From Caldisericales bacterium (GTDB lineage: Bacteria > Caldisericota > Caldisericia > JAAYUI01), in the NCBI GenBank assembly GCA_012517765.1, contig JAAYUI010000027.1, forward strand, positions 1 to 50,887: DNA of 50,887 bases, in the 5' to 3' direction. The notes under the pieces are model-generated. The model was not told the DNA's origin and did not search any database. It saw only the letters and a list, made by a program, of their open reading frames with translations. Every line of letters starts with the position of its first letter. The first letter of the stretch is position 1. Positions 28,782 through 37,224 of the stretch are shown here, piece by piece. Position numbers and translations under genes: made by a program.

Positions 28782-30013
28782 TCGCATTCCTCAAAATTTG
28801 CGGGCTGCTGATAGCAGTCATAATCGCATCTGCCAAAAAGGTACCCATTTCGATAACGCTAATTGTGGCAGCTGTTGCGGCAGGATTTCTTTTTATGCCG
28901 CTTGAAAAGATCCCTTTGACATTTCTTAAGATAATTTTTTCTTGGGACACATGGAAGTACGTTCTGGCACTCTGGGCGGTCCTTCTGCTTGAAGGATCGC
29001 TAAACAAGATGGGAATGCTCAAGTCGCTTGCGTCTTCATCGGTGAAAATGTTTACCGACAGAAGGTATGCCTGTGCAGTCCTCCCCTCTGTAATTGGTTT
29101 CATGCCCTCTGTTGGTGGCGCATATTTTTCGGCCCCGCTTGTTCATGAAATTGCCAAAGACATGGACATATCCAGGGAAAAAAAGGCATTTATCAATTAC
29201 TGGTTCAGACACATCTGGGAGAGCTCCGTTCCGCTCTATCCTGGCATATTTATGGCCTCTGCAATTACAGGCTTCTCAATCCCGAAGATCATGGCTTTTC
29301 AGTTCCCGGTCACAATTCTTGGGGCCTTTACCGGTTTTGCTGTTGCCTACAAAGGTGTGGCGCGCACCCAGGGCGAGAAAGGGCGTATTTCCAAAAGGGT
29401 CCTGGAATTTCTCAAGGACGCCTGGCCAATTCTGCTTGCAATCATATTTGTGCTGGCACTCCCTACCGAAATCGTCGTTTCAATCCTTCTGAGTATTGCA
29501 ATACTGTGGATTGTAATAATCGTAAAGGTTGAAAAAGGCCAGGTGGAGGGCAAGTTCGCTGGCAGGGTTTTTGTGGATGCAGTCAAGGAGTCGTTCAGGC
29601 CAAATTACTTCATAATCTTGCTTGGCTCAATATTGCTGAACCAGGTCCTGCAAAACAGCACTGCTTTTGGAGAGCTTTCTGTATGGTTCAATTCAACCGG
29701 GATACCACCTGTTTTTGTGGCCATCGTTCTGCCCATGATCCTTGGCATGTTGATTGGTGCAACCCCTGGTTTTGTAGGTGTTTCTTTCCCTATTGTGCTT
29801 GCAATTGCAGGGAATTCGTCATACGGCATTTTTGCGCTTGCCTTTACATCTGGCGTAATTGGCGTTCTTTTCTCACCGATGCACCTGTGCATAGTCCTTA
29901 CATGCGATTATTTCAGGACGACCCTCTTCAAGGTGTTCAAGTTGATGCTGTTTCCTGCAATCGCTCAGATGGCGCTTGGAATACTTACCTGGTGGGTGTC
30001 GTTACGCCTTTGA
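28778..30013 (+). CDS. DUF401-family integral membrane protein (putative permease)
   Basis: The 411-residue protein has about ten to twelve hydrophobic membrane segments with short polar loops and no signal peptide. The arrangement, with segments VIGFMPSVGGAYFSAP, LILGMLIGATPGFVGVSFP and GVLFSPMHLCIVLT, is that of DUF401/TRAP- or GntP-like permeases. Conserved Pro/Gly-rich re-entrant-like stretches support a transporter. Its ATG overlaps the stop of the PLP enzyme gene by 4 bp (ATGA), implying linked physiology such as export or import of a sulfur amino acid derivative. It converges with the OsmC gene, overlapping by 12 bp. Confidence 0.82.
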   Translation: MIAFLKICGLLIAVIIASAKKVPISITLIVAAVAAGFLFMPLEKIPLTFLKIIFSWDTWKYVLALWAVLLLEGSLNKMGMLKSLASSSVKMFTDRRYACAVLPSVIGFMPSVGGAYFSAPLVHEIAKDMDISREKKAFINYWFRHIWESSVPLYPGIFMASAITGFSIPKIMAFQFPVTILGAFTGFAVAYKGVARTQGEKGRISKRVLEFLKDAWPILLAIIFVLALPTEIVVSILLSIAILWIVIIVKVEKGQVEGKFAGRVFVDAVKESFRPNYFIILLGSILLNQVLQNSTAFGELSVWFNSTGIPPVFVAIVLPMILGMLIGATPGFVGVSFPIVLAIAGNSSYGIFALAFTSGVIGVLFSPMHLCIVLTCDYFRTTLFKVFKLMLFPAIAQMALGILTWWVSLRL

Positions 30014-30442
30014 CACACTCAGCTCAGGTTCCAGTATGATCTGGGAAACAACCGATTTGCCAACCGGACAGGTCTGGTGAGCATCTTCAAGTATCCTCTC
30101 ACATTCTTCTTTTTGTTCTGGGTCTTTGATTATTATTTGCGGCCGCAGGAAGATCTTTGTTATCCTGTAGTTGCCTTCGATGTGTTCCATTACTCCCTCG
30201 GCCTTTGAATTGTACGATGCAATCCCTATCTTGTTTCTTGAGCAGACATTGATGAATGTTGCCATAACGCATGTTGCAATTGAGGCAACAAATATCTCCT
30301 CGGGGGACATGAAACCTTCTGGTCCCCCAAATTCTGGTGGGCAGGAAAAGGCAAATTTTTCGTTGTTTATGCCTGAGAAAAACCCTTGCTTGCCCTTTTC
30401 CCAATCGACACTGACAAAATATCTGAAAGTTTTTCTTTCCAT
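30002..30442 (-). CDS. OsmC/Ohr-family protein
   Basis: The 146-residue protein has the OsmC fold pattern: PPEFGGPEGFMSPEEIFVASIATCVMATF with the peroxidatic Cys in the central helix, and a C-terminal Cys in AHQTCPVGKSV. The pair of cysteines and the EIFVASIATC motif indicate a thiol-dependent peroxide-reducing OsmC-like protein. The ATG at 30442 was taken as start; a longer in-frame form from 30472 is possible, and neither has a strong binding site. It is transcribed divergently from the small membrane protein gene. Confidence 0.87.
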   Translation of the reverse strand: MERKTFRYFVSVDWEKGKQGFFSGINNEKFAFSCPPEFGGPEGFMSPEEIFVASIATCVMATFINVCSRNKIGIASYNSKAEGVMEHIEGNYRITKIFLRPQIIIKDPEQKEECERILEDAHQTCPVGKSVVSQIILEPELSVSKA

Positions 30443-30531
30443 ACCCAATTGATAAGGTCTTGCAGTTGGCAAATCAAGGCTTGACTGGATTTTTGCCGGA
30501 ATTACAATGGTTACTGAAAGGCGGTGCGCAA

Positions 30532-30942
30532 ATGATTAATTACAATCTCGTTGGTTTTGCTGGCTCCGACAGTTCCTGGATTGGCTATGGAGCCATGTTG
30601 ATGTACATTGTTATTTTTGTTTGCTTCATGCTGGGCAATTTGTTATCTTCCAAACTTATGAAGCCCGCGTATCCGGGTTGGGGAAGAATACTTTATGGCG
30701 CTCTTTTGCTTCTCTGCACAAACATTGTTTTTAGTCTCATATTCTTCCAGATGCCGCTTCTGGCCACCATTTTTACTGCTGTGGCATGGTATTTTGAGGT
30801 AAAGTTCCTTTATGGCTACAGCTGGATCAAGGCAATTGCAGGGTGGCTTTTCCCGATCGCAATGGCTGCCATTGTGGTCATTATTCTGTGGCTCATCTGG
30901 CCATCATGGATTGTCAGTGTTCTTGGTTTTAAACTGATTTAA
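30532..30942 (+). CDS. Small membrane protein with four TM segments
   Basis: The 136-residue protein has four predicted transmembrane helices (about residues 18–38, 50–72, 76–95 and 103–130), a conserved-looking motif KPAYPGWG between helices 1 and 2, and aromatic residues in the last loop. This resembles DUF5684-like or signal-peptidase-associated small membrane proteins, in which PGW and a WxxxFxxxY pattern recur. The ATG at 30532 has AAGGCGG seven bases upstream. No function can be assigned. It precedes the aldolase gene by 83 bp. Confidence 0.75.
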   Translation: MINYNLVGFAGSDSSWIGYGAMLMYIVIFVCFMLGNLLSSKLMKPAYPGWGRILYGALLLLCTNIVFSLIFFQMPLLATIFTAVAWYFEVKFLYGYSWIKAIAGWLFPIAMAAIVVIILWLIWPSWIVSVLGFKLI

Positions 30943-31025
30943 ATTGTTGCTAGATTTAGCTTCAAGGACTTTCTGAAACAATGGAGGGTTTTTGTGACCA
31001 AGACCCAATTGAAGAAGAGGTGTGT

Positions 31026-31901
31026 ATGAATCTTTCCAGTCTTTCAACAGGCAAAAAAGTCAGGATGATAAGGATGGCCTTCGAGCATGGACCTGGAAAC
31101 GGAAAATTGATGATCCTTCCGATTGACCAGGGCCTGGAGCATGGCCCAAAGGATTTCTTTGACAATCCGGAGAGCCTTGATCCAAAGTTCGAATTCGAGC
31201 TTGCCTTGAGGGGCAATTACTCTGCAATAGCCTTGCATATTGGCCTTGCGGACAAATACATGTGCGATTATGCTGGCAAAGTCCCGCTTGTGCTCAAGCT
31301 GAATGGAAAAACAAACATTCCACCAGACGATGAAGCTTTTTCATCCCTAACATCGACCGTAGAGGATGCGGTAAGGATTGGTGCTGATGCTGTGGGTTAC
31401 ACACTCTTTGTGGGTTCCCCAAGGCAAGACGAGGACATATCGCAATTTTGCCATGTCAGGCGTGAGTGTGACAGGTTCGGAATGCCACTGATTGTCTGGT
31501 CATACCCAAGGGGCAAGTTTATTGACGCAAAAGGTGGAAAAGATTGCCTTTATGCTGTCGACTATGCGGCAAGAACTGCCCTTGAGGTTGGTGCGGATGT
31601 CATAAAAGTGAATTTTCCGAACATTTCACCTGCCGTTTCCGAGAAACAGCCTGAGCCTTACAGGTCCCTGAGGGAAGCCGAAGCAGATGCAATAAAGAGG
31701 GTCGTAAAATCAGCAGGAAAAGCTGCAGTTATCATATCCGGTGGCGAAAAAATATCGGACGATGATCTGTTGAAGAAAGTCCAGATGTCTGTTGATGCAG
31801 GTGTTGCAGGTTTCATATTCGGCAGAAACATGTGGCAGAGGCCAATTGAAAAATCACTTGAGCTGACAGAAAAAATCAGAAATATATTACTTTCCAGATA
31901 G
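31026..31901 (+). CDS. Class I fructose-bisphosphate aldolase, archaeal (DhnA/FbaB) type
   Basis: The 291-residue TIM-barrel enzyme of the DhnA family cleaves fructose 1,6-bisphosphate using a Schiff-base lysine; some members make aminodeoxyketo sugars instead. Visible motifs are MILPIDQGLEHGP, KLNGKTN, WSYPRGKF, the catalytic-lysine strand GADVIKVNFPN, and the phosphate-binding ISGGEK and FIFGRNMWQRP. ATG 31026 has AGAGG close upstream; an in-frame ATG at 30981 is less likely. A bidirectional terminator follows. Confidence 0.92.
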   Translation: MNLSSLSTGKKVRMIRMAFEHGPGNGKLMILPIDQGLEHGPKDFFDNPESLDPKFEFELALRGNYSAIALHIGLADKYMCDYAGKVPLVLKLNGKTNIPPDDEAFSSLTSTVEDAVRIGADAVGYTLFVGSPRQDEDISQFCHVRRECDRFGMPLIVWSYPRGKFIDAKGGKDCLYAVDYAARTALEVGADVIKVNFPNISPAVSEKQPEPYRSLREAEADAIKRVVKSAGKAAVIISGGEKISDDDLLKKVQMSVDAGVAGFIFGRNMWQRPIEKSLELTEKIRNILLSR

Positions 31902-31918
31902 AAAGTTTTACCAGAAAC

Positions 31919-31952
31919 AAAAAAGCCCCCTCAACCGAGGGGGCTTTTTTAA
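31919..31952. terminator. Bidirectional intrinsic terminator
   Basis: AAAAAAGCCCCCTC / GAGGGGGCTTTTTT forms a perfect GC-rich stem with a 4–5 nt loop and A/T runs on both sides, between the convergent aldolase and fabD genes. Confidence 0.93.
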
Positions 31953-31963
31953 TAGGATTGGTT

Positions 31964-32863
31964 CTAGAACATAGCTTCAGTGTTTGATGTGGTCAGGTTT
32001 GGAACGATCTGGCCATTCAATCCTGTAAGTACATTTTTGGCACCAACTTCGACAAAATTGTCGACGCCCATTGCAACAACTTGCAGAATTGATTTTTCCC
32101 AAAGAACCGGGGAGTTGATCTGTTTTGTGAGGTTTTCCCTGATTTCTGATGCCTTCTGGACCGGTTTTGCATTGACATTTGCTATTACCGGGAATTTTGC
32201 ATCATTTATGTTTGCAGCCTCAAGGTCCTTTGCAAATACTTCGGCTACCGGATCCATCATGGACGAATGGAACGGTGCAGATACCTGGAGCAATCTTGCC
32301 AGCCTTGCCTTGGCTTCTTTTGCCAGCTCCATGGCTTTTTTTACAGCTTCTACTTCGCCAGACACAACGATTTGGCCAGACGAATTGAAATTGGCCATTT
32401 CGCATACGCCAGTTTTTGAAGCCTCCTGGCAGATTTCCTTTACCTTCTCGGCAGGAAGACCAATGATGGCGCCCATTGTTCCGGGGATCTTTGATGTTGC
32501 GTCCCTCATCAGTTCGCCCCTTCTTCTGACAAGCCTCAGAGCAGTTTCGATGTCAATCGCTTCTGCGGCATAGAGGGCTGAATACTCGCCGAGGCTGTGC
32601 CCAAGGGCAAACTGGCACGAAAGCCCCTTTTCTTTTGCTACTTCCAGCCAGGCTGCAGAGCAGGCAACCAGCGCTGGCTGTGTGTTCTCGGTTTGTGTGA
32701 GCTCCTCGATTGGCCCTTCCTTCATCAGCTTCACGAGATCAAAGCCAAGAACGCCGTTCACTTTTGATATGATCTGCTGGGCCTTTGGATACGCGTCCAG
32801 CTTGCCAAGCATCCCGACATACTGGGAGCCCTGGCCTGGCATCAAAAAAGCCGTATTACCCAT
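31964..32863 (-). CDS. fabD: Malonyl-CoA–acyl carrier protein transacylase
   Basis: FabD transfers malonyl groups from CoA to acyl carrier protein for fatty-acid synthesis. The 299-residue protein has MPGQGSQYVGM, the nucleophile elbow GHSLGEYSAL (Ser about residue 90), Arg in the RRRGELM helix, and the catalytic His in APFHSSMM. No other fab gene is adjacent. Instead its start overlaps the ECF sigma factor end by 8 bp, as the last gene of a four-gene unit, which is an unusual context. Confidence 0.95.
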   Translation of the reverse strand: MGNTAFLMPGQGSQYVGMLGKLDAYPKAQQIISKVNGVLGFDLVKLMKEGPIEELTQTENTQPALVACSAAWLEVAKEKGLSCQFALGHSLGEYSALYAAEAIDIETALRLVRRRGELMRDATSKIPGTMGAIIGLPAEKVKEICQEASKTGVCEMANFNSSGQIVVSGEVEAVKKAMELAKEAKARLARLLQVSAPFHSSMMDPVAEVFAKDLEAANINDAKFPVIANVNAKPVQKASEIRENLTKQINSPVLWEKSILQVVAMGVDNFVEVGAKNVLTGLNGQIVPNLTTSNTEAMF

Positions 32864-33392
32864 TCTCTTGTTCCTCCAAAAGTTGTTTGAACCTGGCCTT
32901 GGCCCTAAAGGCCCTTACTTTGGCCAGGTTGACGGAGATGCCTAGCACATCTGAAATGTCCTTGAAGGGCATGTCGTTCATCTCCCTCATGATCAATATG
33001 ACTCTGTAAGGCTCAGGAAGTTTCGCCAGTATTTCCATGGCTGTCCTTTCCTCTTCATTCCTTATGACTTCGTCTTGTGGATCCAGGTCATCATCGTCCG
33101 GCTCAGGTGGTTTCCTGTTTCTTTTTTTCAATTCCCTTAAACATGTGTTTACTGTTATCCTGTAGATCCAGGTTGAAAGGAGTGATTCACCCTTGAAGTG
33201 CCTTATGTTTTGAAAAACCCTCAAAAATACAAGTTGGGAGGCATCAAGCGCGTCCTCGCGATTGTTCATGATGTAGTAAGCCTCGGAGAAAACTTTGTCG
33301 GCGTATAGCTCAACAATTTCTGCAAAAGCAGATTCTTCGCCTTTTTTTGCCCTCTCTATGAGGTTTTTTTCTTCGCTTTTGTCGTTACTCAC
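32856..33392 (-). CDS. ECF-type RNA polymerase sigma factor
   Basis: This 178-residue sigma-70-family group 4 factor has region 2 (about 15–85: FAEIVELYADKVFSEAY, NNREDALDASQLVFLRVF and STWIYRITVNTCLRELK) and region 4 (about 115–172: ILAKLPEPYRVILIMRE…PFKDISDVLGISVNLAKVRAFRA), joined by an acidic linker (PEPDDDDLDPQDE). The start is GTG 33392, overlapping the small upstream gene. No anti-sigma factor is apparent in the usual downstream position, where fabD lies. The upstream 61-residue membrane peptide might serve that purpose, but it has no zinc-binding or anti-sigma motif. Confidence 0.93.
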   Translation of the reverse strand: MSNDKSEEKNLIERAKKGEESAFAEIVELYADKVFSEAYYIMNNREDALDASQLVFLRVFQNIRHFKGESLLSTWIYRITVNTCLRELKKRNRKPPEPDDDDLDPQDEVIRNEEERTAMEILAKLPEPYRVILIMREMNDMPFKDISDVLGISVNLAKVRAFRAKARFKQLLEEQENG

Positions 33393-33570
33393 TTCTTATC
33401 ATTGACAACATCAGGAACAGAAATCCAAGTATTATAACTATCCAGCCAACCACAGGTGAGATTTGACTTGGAACCCCAATTGGGTGGCCGTTTGTGTCCT
33501 TGATGACCATCATCAAAATTCCGCCTGCCATCATTAACAGAGATGCTGCAGTGAGTGCCCATCTGGTCAT
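33385..33570 (-). CDS. Small two-TM membrane protein
   Basis: This 61-residue peptide has two hydrophobic helices (about residues 5–23 and 40–58) separated by a polar loop with NGHPIGVPSQ. It overlaps both neighbours (ATGA with the lipoprotein gene upstream, 8 bp with the sigma gene), so it is a real coupled gene. The function is unknown; a membrane partner of the ECF sigma factor is one possibility. Confidence 0.72.
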   Translation of the reverse strand: MTRWALTAASLLMMAGGILMMVIKDTNGHPIGVPSQISPVVGWIVIILGFLFLMLSMIRSE

Positions 33571-35144
33571 CTGTTGTCCTCCAAGTTTTCCATGATTATT
33601 TTAATTCCGTAAGGCTCAAGATCAAAATCTTTCTCGTATCCTGGCCCCACCAACCTTACTTTATCAAATGTCCTTGAGGTCCCATTTGAAACCATCAAGA
33701 GGCGTCTCCCGGCAAAATCGTAGGCACAATACATCAGATCAGGGTTTCCATCAAAATCGCTGTCCGAGGTGATGCTTGAAGAAAGACCGGTCACTGGTGT
33801 GCCTTTTGTCAAAAAATCCTTATACAAACCAATCTCCTTGAAAAGCTTTCCCGATTCTTCAACGATCTCTTTGGATGCCTTATAGTAGGCCCAGTAGCAG
33901 ATGCCCCTTGCGCCAAGTATAATTGGTGTCCAGGTCATCCACCTGAGCTCGTGTTTTGTTGGCATTGTCCATAGCGGGTATTCTGGCGCATCACCAAACC
34001 CCTGGGGCACGAAAACAAACGGTTTTTTATATTTTGCAGCGACCCTTGCGCCTTCCACCACCCATTGGGTTATCCAGTCCATGCTCCTGCTCTTTACTGT
34101 AACCGGGTAACAGTCGAGGAAGAAGATGTCGCATGAGTCCCTGTATTGCTCCATGACTTTCCAGTCCTGGAATACGGGGGCAACTATGTGCTCCTGGTCG
34201 ACTTCTTTTATCTGGTTGTAAATCTCTTTAAGCCTTGGCGGATCAATATTCCTTAACTCTGGTTCATCGCATAGATACCAGCCAAAAAGGGCTTTTTTGC
34301 CTTTTAGATAGTTAACCCTTTCCTGTATGCGCTCTTTGCCAGTCCTCCTTGTCATAAGGTCCCAGTAGATTTGCGAGCCATAATTGATGAAATTGACACC
34401 GCGAACAAGGGTAGCATCAAGGTTTATATCATTGGCCCTGAAGGTCAATTTTACCCACTTGTCCCTTTCTTTTGGGAGATCGCCCGCCCTGAATGGGCTG
34501 ACAATTTCTTTCTCTTGTTGATCGCCCCTTTTTATGAGGTCCTCGCCCCAATACACCCTGTGGTTCCAGCTGAATGATGGACCGCTCTTTGAAGCGTAAA
34601 ACTCGATCATCAATTCTTTCACGTCATTTTTTGATGGTATATAGACCCACTGTTCTATCATGTCGTGGTCCTGGACATTCATTGCCGGGTAACCAGCTTC
34701 GGGCATGACGAAGCCGTGGGTGTTCAGTTCGTCATTCCATCCGCCATGGTGGCTTGCCCTTTTCGAATAAGCATGATCAAGACTCCAGTTCCAGTCTCCA
34801 ATAGGGTCGTTCGGTATTGGCATGTCGTCATCAAACCACTTCCAGTCCGATGTTACATCCAGGAGCACTTTTATGTTTTTTCTTTCGGCCTCATCAAGCA
34901 CATCTGAGAGCAGCTCTTTTTTTAGCCTTCCAGAGAGGACATAGGTGATTGCAAAATTGGCACCTATTTTGTTGAGCCCTCCGATTTCATCCTTGCTCAA
35001 AGAAGTGAACCAGCCAAGAGGAAAAAAGTCATTGTTGGCAATCTTTGGACTTGTTGCCGGCTTTACAGGTGATTCCTGGCCGGGAATGGCACAACTTGAA
35101 AGAAGAACCGCTGTAAATAGTATCAATGTCGAGATTTTTTTCAT
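33567..35144 (-). CDS. Lipoprotein with glycoside-hydrolase-like TIM barrel
   Basis: The lipobox is LSSC (Cys about residue 18). Residues ~40–440 look like a GH-A clan TIM barrel: FPLGWFTSL opening strand, IKVLLDVTSDW, FGWYLCDEPEL (position of a typical acid/base Glu), FFLDCYPV, FVFVPQGFG and ARGICYWAYY. A β-sandwich insertion lies between ~165 and 260 (WVYIPSKNDVKELMIEFYAS), and a C-terminal β-domain (~450–525) completes the fold. The substrate and the second catalytic carboxylate cannot be named. It heads the operon with the ECF sigma factor and fabD and is predicted to be anchored on the cell surface. Confidence 0.75.
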   Translation of the reverse strand: MKKISTLILFTAVLLSSCAIPGQESPVKPATSPKIANNDFFPLGWFTSLSKDEIGGLNKIGANFAITYVLSGRLKKELLSDVLDEAERKNIKVLLDVTSDWKWFDDDMPIPNDPIGDWNWSLDHAYSKRASHHGGWNDELNTHGFVMPEAGYPAMNVQDHDMIEQWVYIPSKNDVKELMIEFYASKSGPSFSWNHRVYWGEDLIKRGDQQEKEIVSPFRAGDLPKERDKWVKLTFRANDINLDATLVRGVNFINYGSQIYWDLMTRRTGKERIQERVNYLKGKKALFGWYLCDEPELRNIDPPRLKEIYNQIKEVDQEHIVAPVFQDWKVMEQYRDSCDIFFLDCYPVTVKSRSMDWITQWVVEGARVAAKYKKPFVFVPQGFGDAPEYPLWTMPTKHELRWMTWTPIILGARGICYWAYYKASKEIVEESGKLFKEIGLYKDFLTKGTPVTGLSSSITSDSDFDGNPDLMYCAYDFAGRRLLMVSNGTSRTFDKVRLVGPGYEKDFDLEPYGIKIIMENLEDNR

Positions 35145-35364
35145 GTGAGCCCGGATAATTATATAACATTAAATGACCTTCTCAAACAAGGTTGGTTAAT
35201 ATCTTTTGCCGAAGGAAATGCCAACTTGCCCAGTTAATGACCAGGCACCGTTTCAAGTATTTTTTGGCAATGCAATCATTAAGTGTAACCTTTTGAAAGT
35301 TAAGAACATCAAAGGTTGTATCGGAGCAAAAAGCTCCAAAACAAAAAAGAGGAGGTTTATTGAA

Positions 35365-35751
35365 ATGAAATTTGACGTAAAGCACATTATTTTTGCACTG
35401 TTGATTTCTGTCGGGTGGATTGTTTTGAGCTGGATTCTTGCACAGATTCCTGGTGGAGTGGGCTCGTTTTTGACATCAATCCTCATGCTCGCCTGGATTT
35501 TTGGCCTCTTTGTCTATGGCATGAAAGACGTTAAAGGGCTTGGTGAAGGTTTCATTGCAGGGCTTGTTTATGCAATAATCTTTGCTGTTGTCGGAATAAT
35601 CTTCCACTATATTGCTTGGGGTGGAACATTCCCATTCATGGTATTCACTGGTGATTATGGTGCGTTCTTTGGCTGGCCAGGCTGGTGGGGCGAGCTTATC
35701 GGCATCGGCCTCTTTGGTGGAATGCTCGGCTGGATAAACGAACAGAAGTAA
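35365..35751 (+). CDS. Small multi-TM membrane protein (tandem paralogue 1)
   Basis: The 128-residue protein has about four transmembrane helices and a C-terminal GLFGGMLGWINEQK tail. A central YGMKDVKGLGEGFIAGLVY segment matches the paralogue 150 bp downstream (YCWKDIGKGWDKGAMVGLLY). Trp/Gly-rich stretches lie near residues 108–113. ATG 35365 follows GAGGAGG by nine bases; longer in-frame starts upstream lack sequence support. The gene ends at a hairpin terminator. Function unknown. Confidence 0.8.
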   Translation: MKFDVKHIIFALLISVGWIVLSWILAQIPGGVGSFLTSILMLAWIFGLFVYGMKDVKGLGEGFIAGLVYAIIFAVVGIIFHYIAWGGTFPFMVFTGDYGAFFGWPGWWGELIGIGLFGGMLGWINEQK

Positions 35752-35773
35752 TTCGGAATATTTCTGAAACACA

Positions 35774-35811
35774 AAACGGGGTCGCCATTATCTGGCAACC
35801 CCGTTTTTTTA
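35774..35811 (+). terminator. Intrinsic terminator
   Basis: The stem AAACGGGGTcGCCA / TGGCaACCCCGTTT has one mismatch and a short loop, followed by seven T. It ends the first small membrane-protein gene. Confidence 0.85.
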
Positions 35812-35903
35812 TCAAATCACTGATACTTGTAAACTCTTTGTAAATTATCTTCAGAGCTATTTCCCATATTATTTAACAACACAAATCGAATAAGGAGGAA
35901 TTT

Positions 35904-36401
35904 ATGGATGTAAACACAATGAAAGAAGAATTCATGAGCAAAGGCACGATGGATATCCATATCAAAAAAGGCACTGTTCACATCATAAAGGCCCTGATAC
36001 TTGGTTTCGGGTTGATGCTCATTTCAAGATTGTTTGATGTTTTTGGCATGTATGTTGGCGGGATCCTACAAACACTTCTGATGACTGCCCTGACTTGGGG
36101 CGGGCTTATGTATTGCTGGAAAGATATAGGCAAGGGCTGGGACAAGGGCGCAATGGTTGGTTTGCTTTACGGTATTGTTTTCTTTGTCCTGGACCTTGTT
36201 CTTGGGAAGTTGTTGCATTTCGGGTTCACACCATTTGCAGGTATTCAGAATATTATCCTTGGAGCCTTTTCTGGTTTGGGTGGTGGTCTTGGCATCGGTT
36301 ATGAAATATGGGCAATCATTCTTATGATTCTAAACATTGTCGGTCTTGGTATTTTTGGTGCTGTGTTTGCCTGGATAAAGGACCAGATGAACGTCGCCTG
36401 A
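35904..36401 (+). CDS. Small multi-TM membrane protein (tandem paralogue 2)
   Basis: The 165-residue protein has a polar N-terminal stretch of ~25 residues, then four to five transmembrane helices (about 28–48, 52–72, 82–102 and 125–155) and a C-terminal FGAVFAWIKDQ segment. It is a diverged duplicate of the previous gene, sharing the K-D-(V/I)-x-K-G-x-x-x-G-x-(I/M)-x-G-L-(V/L)-Y core. AAGGAGG lies 5–6 bases before the ATG. A strong terminator follows. Function unknown. Confidence 0.82.
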   Translation: MDVNTMKEEFMSKGTMDIHIKKGTVHIIKALILGFGLMLISRLFDVFGMYVGGILQTLLMTALTWGGLMYCWKDIGKGWDKGAMVGLLYGIVFFVLDLVLGKLLHFGFTPFAGIQNIILGAFSGLGGGLGIGYEIWAIILMILNIVGLGIFGAVFAWIKDQMNVA

Positions 36402-36428
36402 TTCAAGAGTAGAAGAAATAATTTCCAG

Positions 36429-36466
36429 CGGGCCCTTGACCACAAGGTCGGGGCCCGTTTTAATTT
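36429..36466 (+). terminator. Intrinsic terminator
   Basis: A GC-rich stem (CGGGCC…GGCCCG with inner GACC/GGTC and an ACAA loop) is followed by TTTTAATTT, ending the second small membrane-protein gene. Confidence 0.85.
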
Positions 36467-36470
36467 GACC

Positions 36471-36668
36471 ATGATGATGCTATGGATATTGCCACTAATA
36501 ATTGTCCCAATTGCGGTAGCCCTTGTGTTTGTCCTCTGGTATGGCAGGAGAAATCCAAAAGAAGAACCGGAGAACAAGGAAATACTTGAAAACGTCGAGA
36601 GGGCATTGAGGGAAGGAAAAATAACCGAGGAAGATGCAGAAAGGATCAGAAAATCTATCGAAGAGTAA
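36471..36668 (+). CDS. Small membrane protein with SHOCT-like tail
   Basis: The ~65-residue protein has one N-terminal TM helix (LWILPLIIVPIAVALVFVLW) and an acidic cytosolic tail with REGKITEEDAERIRKSI, which resembles a SHOCT motif (short C-terminal domain). Three consecutive ATG codons (36471, 36474, 36477) could start it. No Shine–Dalgarno sequence is visible and the start lies directly behind a terminator, so expression would need a promoter overlapping that hairpin. The coding pattern looks genuine, but this makes the call less certain. Confidence 0.55.
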   Translation: MMMLWILPLIIVPIAVALVFVLWYGRRNPKEEPENKEILENVERALREGKITEEDAERIRKSIEE

Positions 36669-36672
36669 TAAT

Positions 36673-37224
36673 CTATTCCAGCTCTTCGTGGATGATGCTT
36701 TCTATCTCAAAATCTTCCTTGCTTTTAAGGGCCTTTTTCCTGTTTTTAATTACCGTGTCAGCAAGAAGCATTAATGCACCAAGGGACAGGATAGCAAGAG
36801 CAATCACCTTCCACGGTGCAGTTTCTTCTGGTGTAGGATAGCCTTGTTCAACAATCTTTATTGATTCGGCCCTTAAATCGAGTTCGCCATCTGCTTCCGG
36901 ATCGTTTCTGAAAAATTTGCCTGTTATCTCTACAACATCACCTTTGACAAGATTTGTCCCATAATTTTTTATCTGGTTCTTTAGGTCATTTTTCATCCAG
37001 ACGCCTATTGCAGAAGAACCGTCAAAGATGTTTACCCATGAGTAGCCATTATTGCGCTCAAGGGCCTCGGTGATTGCTTCTCCACGCACAGTGATGGTTT
37101 TCCCGTCAAACTCAGGGGCTTTTGTGATCAGGTCTGTTGGGGAATAGACCGGTGAAGAAGCGAAAGCTATTTGCGGCGCCAGAATAATGATTGCTAGAGT
37201 CAATATCGCTATATGGCGTTTCAT
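36673..37224 (-). CDS. Membrane-anchored OB-fold protein
   Basis: The 183-residue protein has a signal peptide (residues ~1–22, cleaved near AFA), an OB-fold-like β-barrel (about 40–130: GKTITVRGEAI, YSWVNIFDGSSAIGVWM, GDVVEITGKFF) and a C-terminal TM helix (about 142–162) with a charged cytosolic tail. Similar OB-fold domains occur in cytochrome biogenesis and nucleic-acid-binding proteins; the external location argues against nucleic acid binding. Its start overlaps the trkH stop (ATGA), so it is the last gene of the potassium-transport unit. Confidence 0.75.
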   Translation of the reverse strand: MKRHIAILTLAIIILAPQIAFASSPVYSPTDLITKAPEFDGKTITVRGEAITEALERNNGYSWVNIFDGSSAIGVWMKNDLKNQIKNYGTNLVKGDVVEITGKFFRNDPEADGELDLRAESIKIVEQGYPTPEETAPWKVIALAILSLGALMLLADTVIKNRKKALKSKEDFEIESIIHEELE

